64,000 nucleotides of DNA from an uncultured Rhizobiaceae group bacterium (lineage in GTDB: Bacteria > Pseudomonadota > Alphaproteobacteria > Rhizobiales > Rhizobiaceae), in the NCBI GenBank assembly GCA_937930845.1, contig CALHBJ010000011.1, positions 62,001 through 126,000 of the forward strand. Reading direction: 5' to 3'. The notes under the pieces were generated by a model that searched no databases, had not been told where the DNA came from, and was given only the letters and a program-made list of their open reading frames with translations. This document shows, one piece after another, positions 61,961 to 64,000 of the stretch. The position numbers were made by a program, and so were the translations under genes. Every line of letters begins with the position of its first letter. Positions within the stretch are counted from its first letter, which is position 1.

Positions 61961-62824
61961 GTGCAATCGCCCTTTGCACCCCGTTCCTGGTCGCTGGCCC
62001 ATGGCAAATCCCTCACGCTTGGTCCAAAATCCCATATCATGGGCGTGCTCAATGTAACGCCAGATTCTTTTTCAGATGGCGGTGATTTCATTGCCCCCGC
62101 TGCTGCCTTGGCCCGCGCTGAGCAAATGCGGGACCAGGGGGCAACAATCATTGACGTGGGTGGCGAATCCACCCGTCCTGGGGCCACACCCGTGACGGGT
62201 GAAGTCGAATGCGCCCGGATTCTGCCCATCATCGAAACTCTTGCCGATGCCGGCGGCTTTATCATTTCCGTTGACACCTACCGTGCAGAAACCGCCCGCC
62301 GGGCCGTGGCGGTTGGTGCTCATATCGTCAATGACGTTTGGGGATGTCAGCGCGACCCAGCCATCGCCCAAGTCGCAGCTGAAACCGGCGCCGGCCTGGT
62401 AATCATGAGCACACGGCACAGCCGCGACGTTCTGCCCGATCTCATCGAAGACGCGCGCGTATTCCTGGACCGCTCCCTCAAAATCGCCCGCAAGGCGGGG
62501 GTCGAAGGACATCAGATCGTAATCGACCCAGGCTTTGGTTTTGCGTCAACGACCGCCCATGACATTCCCCTGCTTGCCCGATTAGATGAATTGCAGACAA
62601 TCGGCCTGCCAATGCTTGTGGGCACATCGCGCAAACGGTTCCTGGGAGAATTGACCGGGCGGGAAGCCGCTGACCGGGGGGCTGCCACCGCCGCGACAAG
62701 TGTTGTCGCCCGTCAGAAAGGGGCGGCAATTTTTCGGGTCCATGATATAGAAATCAACAAGGACGTCCTTGCTGTGGCAGATGCCGTGAGCCAACAATCG
62801 GGGCAGGCCTCAAAACCCGACTAA
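61961..62824 (+). CDS. folP: dihydropteroate synthase
   Basis: HIMGVLNVTPDSFSDGGDF, IIDVGGESTRPGA, ISVDTYRAETARRAV, VIDPGFGFA, GTSRKRFLGELTGR. GTG start. Confidence 0.96.
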   Translation: MQSPFAPRSWSLAHGKSLTLGPKSHIMGVLNVTPDSFSDGGDFIAPAAALARAEQMRDQGATIIDVGGESTRPGATPVTGEVECARILPIIETLADAGGFIISVDTYRAETARRAVAVGAHIVNDVWGCQRDPAIAQVAAETGAGLVIMSTRHSRDVLPDLIEDARVFLDRSLKIARKAGVEGHQIVIDPGFGFASTTAHDIPLLARLDELQTIGLPMLVGTSRKRFLGELTGREAADRGAATAATSVVARQKGAAIFRVHDIEINKDVLAVADAVSQQSGQASKPD

Positions 62825-62837
62825 TGGAGCCATCCCG

Positions 62838-63215
62838 ATGAGTACTAAAACGCATACTTACGAGATCGTTTTGAAAAATTGTGCCTTCTTCGCCCATCAC
62901 GGGGTCTTTGAAGAAGAAACCAAACTTGGGCAGCGTTTCTTTGTGGATGCCGTATTGCAGGTGGAGCCACGCGGCGCATTGGAGGCAGATCGCATTGAAG
63001 GCACAGTGCATTACGGCGAGGCCTTTGCGGTGATCGAAAAACACGTCACCAAGCGCAACCGCTACCTCATTGAAGCGCTGGCACTGGATATTGCCCAGGG
63101 CCTTTGTGAAGAGTTTGCCCAGATCACCCATGCCAGGGTCACGGTGCGCAAACCAAATGCGCCGGTTCCAGGCATACTCGACCATGTGGAAGTTACGGTT
63201 TGTCACCCCGAATGA
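62838..63215 (+). CDS. folB: dihydroneopterin aldolase
   Basis: TYEIVLKNCAFFAHHGVFEEETKLGQRFFVDAVLQVE; VRKPNAPVPGILDHVEV. Confidence 0.94.
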   Translation: MSTKTHTYEIVLKNCAFFAHHGVFEEETKLGQRFFVDAVLQVEPRGALEADRIEGTVHYGEAFAVIEKHVTKRNRYLIEALALDIAQGLCEEFAQITHARVTVRKPNAPVPGILDHVEVTVCHPE

Positions 63216-63727
63216 ACGATGCCTCCCGCGCCTGGCTGGGTCTGGGCGGCAATATTGGCGATGTGGAAAAGGCCATGGCCGCGGCTTTGCAGCGGCTGGA
63301 CGACGATGCGTCAATTCAGGTCATCCAGGTTTCGCCGGTTTATAAAACACCGCCCTGGGGCGTTGAAGATCAACCCTGGTTTCTCAATTGTTGCGCAGAA
63401 ATTGCCACCACATTACCGCCGGAGCATCTGCTTGATGTGTGCCAGGCAGCCGAACGGGCCGGCAAACGTGAGCGCATCCAGCGCTGGGGGCCACGCACCA
63501 TCGACATCGATATTCTTGTGTTTGAAGGGATTGAGCAAGAAGAGCAGCGGCTGACCCTGCCTCACCCAAGGATTTGCGAGCGGGCATTCGTGCTGGTGCC
63601 ATTGGCAGATATTGCGCCGCAGGTCGTACTCAATGGCTCAACCATCGCCCAACTGGCGAGTGAATGCGATCAGCCCGGTTTGGAAAAAACAACCGCTGCC
63701 ACCCACTGGTGGCAGGCAAAAGGGTAA
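63212..63727 (+). CDS. folK: 2-amino-4-hydroxy-6-hydroxymethyldihydropteridine pyrophosphokinase
   Basis: AWLGLGGNIGDVEKAMAAAL, SPVYKTPPWGVEDQPWFLNCCAEI, RWGPRTIDIDILVF, LPHPRICERAFVLVPLADIAP. Confidence 0.95.
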   Translation: MNDASRAWLGLGGNIGDVEKAMAAALQRLDDDASIQVIQVSPVYKTPPWGVEDQPWFLNCCAEIATTLPPEHLLDVCQAAERAGKRERIQRWGPRTIDIDILVFEGIEQEEQRLTLPHPRICERAFVLVPLADIAPQVVLNGSTIAQLASECDQPGLEKTTAATHWWQAKG

Positions 63728-63738
63728 CGCTTTTGAAT

Positions 63739-64000
63739 TTATTGCGACAACAGGCTGGTGCGTCTGGCAGAGCCGGTGCGGTTGAGCGTCAGACCGATAA
63801 ACGGAATAAGTTTCTGATTCACCCGCACTGATATGGTGATGTTCAGCTTGTTGTGGTTTTTCAAATTGGCCACCATCGTGCCGCGCAGCTTTTTGCGCTT
63901 CACACTCAAAACAAGCTTTTTGCCGCGCAGGCGACCGGATGTAATATCCAGGCCCTTGCCCTTGGCACCATCGAGGAATTCACCGCGATAGCTGTTACCG
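63739..64000 (-). CDS. hypothetical protein, C-terminal part only (continues past window end)
   Basis: Reverse frame open to the window edge: GNSYRGEFLDGAKGKGLDITSGRLRGKKLVLSVKRKKLRGTMVANLKNHNKLNITISVRVNQKLIPFIGLTLNRTGSARRTSLLSQ*. Confidence 0.6.
   Translation of the reverse strand, partial: GNSYRGEFLDGAKGKGLDITSGRLRGKKLVLSVKRKKLRGTMVANLKNHNKLNITISVRVNQKLIPFIGLTLNRTGSARRTSLLSQ

Noticed and set aside
63696-63715. CTGCCACC-CACT-GGTGGCAG hairpin as folK terminator
   Set aside because: Falls inside the folK coding region and lacks a U tract.

Overview
This 64 kb window looks like chromosomal DNA from an alphaproteobacterium, probably Rhizobiales-like. The indicators are CtrA, the pal-ybgF-tilS-ftsH-glmM order, BigR/Blh sulfur genes, and many ABC and TRAP importers. 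I see no rRNA, tRNA, CRISPR array, transposase or phage genes. Gene blocks in order: SDR (partial), GNAT, aminotransferase; a molybdate ABC operon with a short ModC, preceded by eda and followed by an orphan DctP-like protein; mmsA; a BigR-type ArsR regulator with YeeE/YedE proteins and a Blh-like MBL hydrolase; a TRAP/ADH/HisD-paralogue cluster that may be HpsN-like; a GMC oxidoreductase coupled to TerC beside a divergent IclR regulator with a repeated operator-like motif; an oligopeptide-type ABC transporter divergent from an agmatinase-family gene; pal/cpoB/tilS/ftsH/glmM; ctrA divergent from a fliJ-like gene; two small secreted basic paralogues, one made of tandem hexapeptides; an idonate/gluconate cluster with repeated palindromic operators; a sugar ABC operon with LacI regulators; an FAD-enzyme/DUF2855 pair; recQ; a WYL regulator with a large palindrome; a DAHP synthase; a possible WYL-TerB fusion protein; nadE; and folP-folB-folK. 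The most interesting unexplained items are the hexapeptide-repeat secreted protein pair, the WYL/TerB-like protein, the LacI-controlled FAD/DUF2855 pair, the HpsN-like TRAP cluster, and several very clean inverted repeats. All assignments come from reading the sequence; no database search was run.
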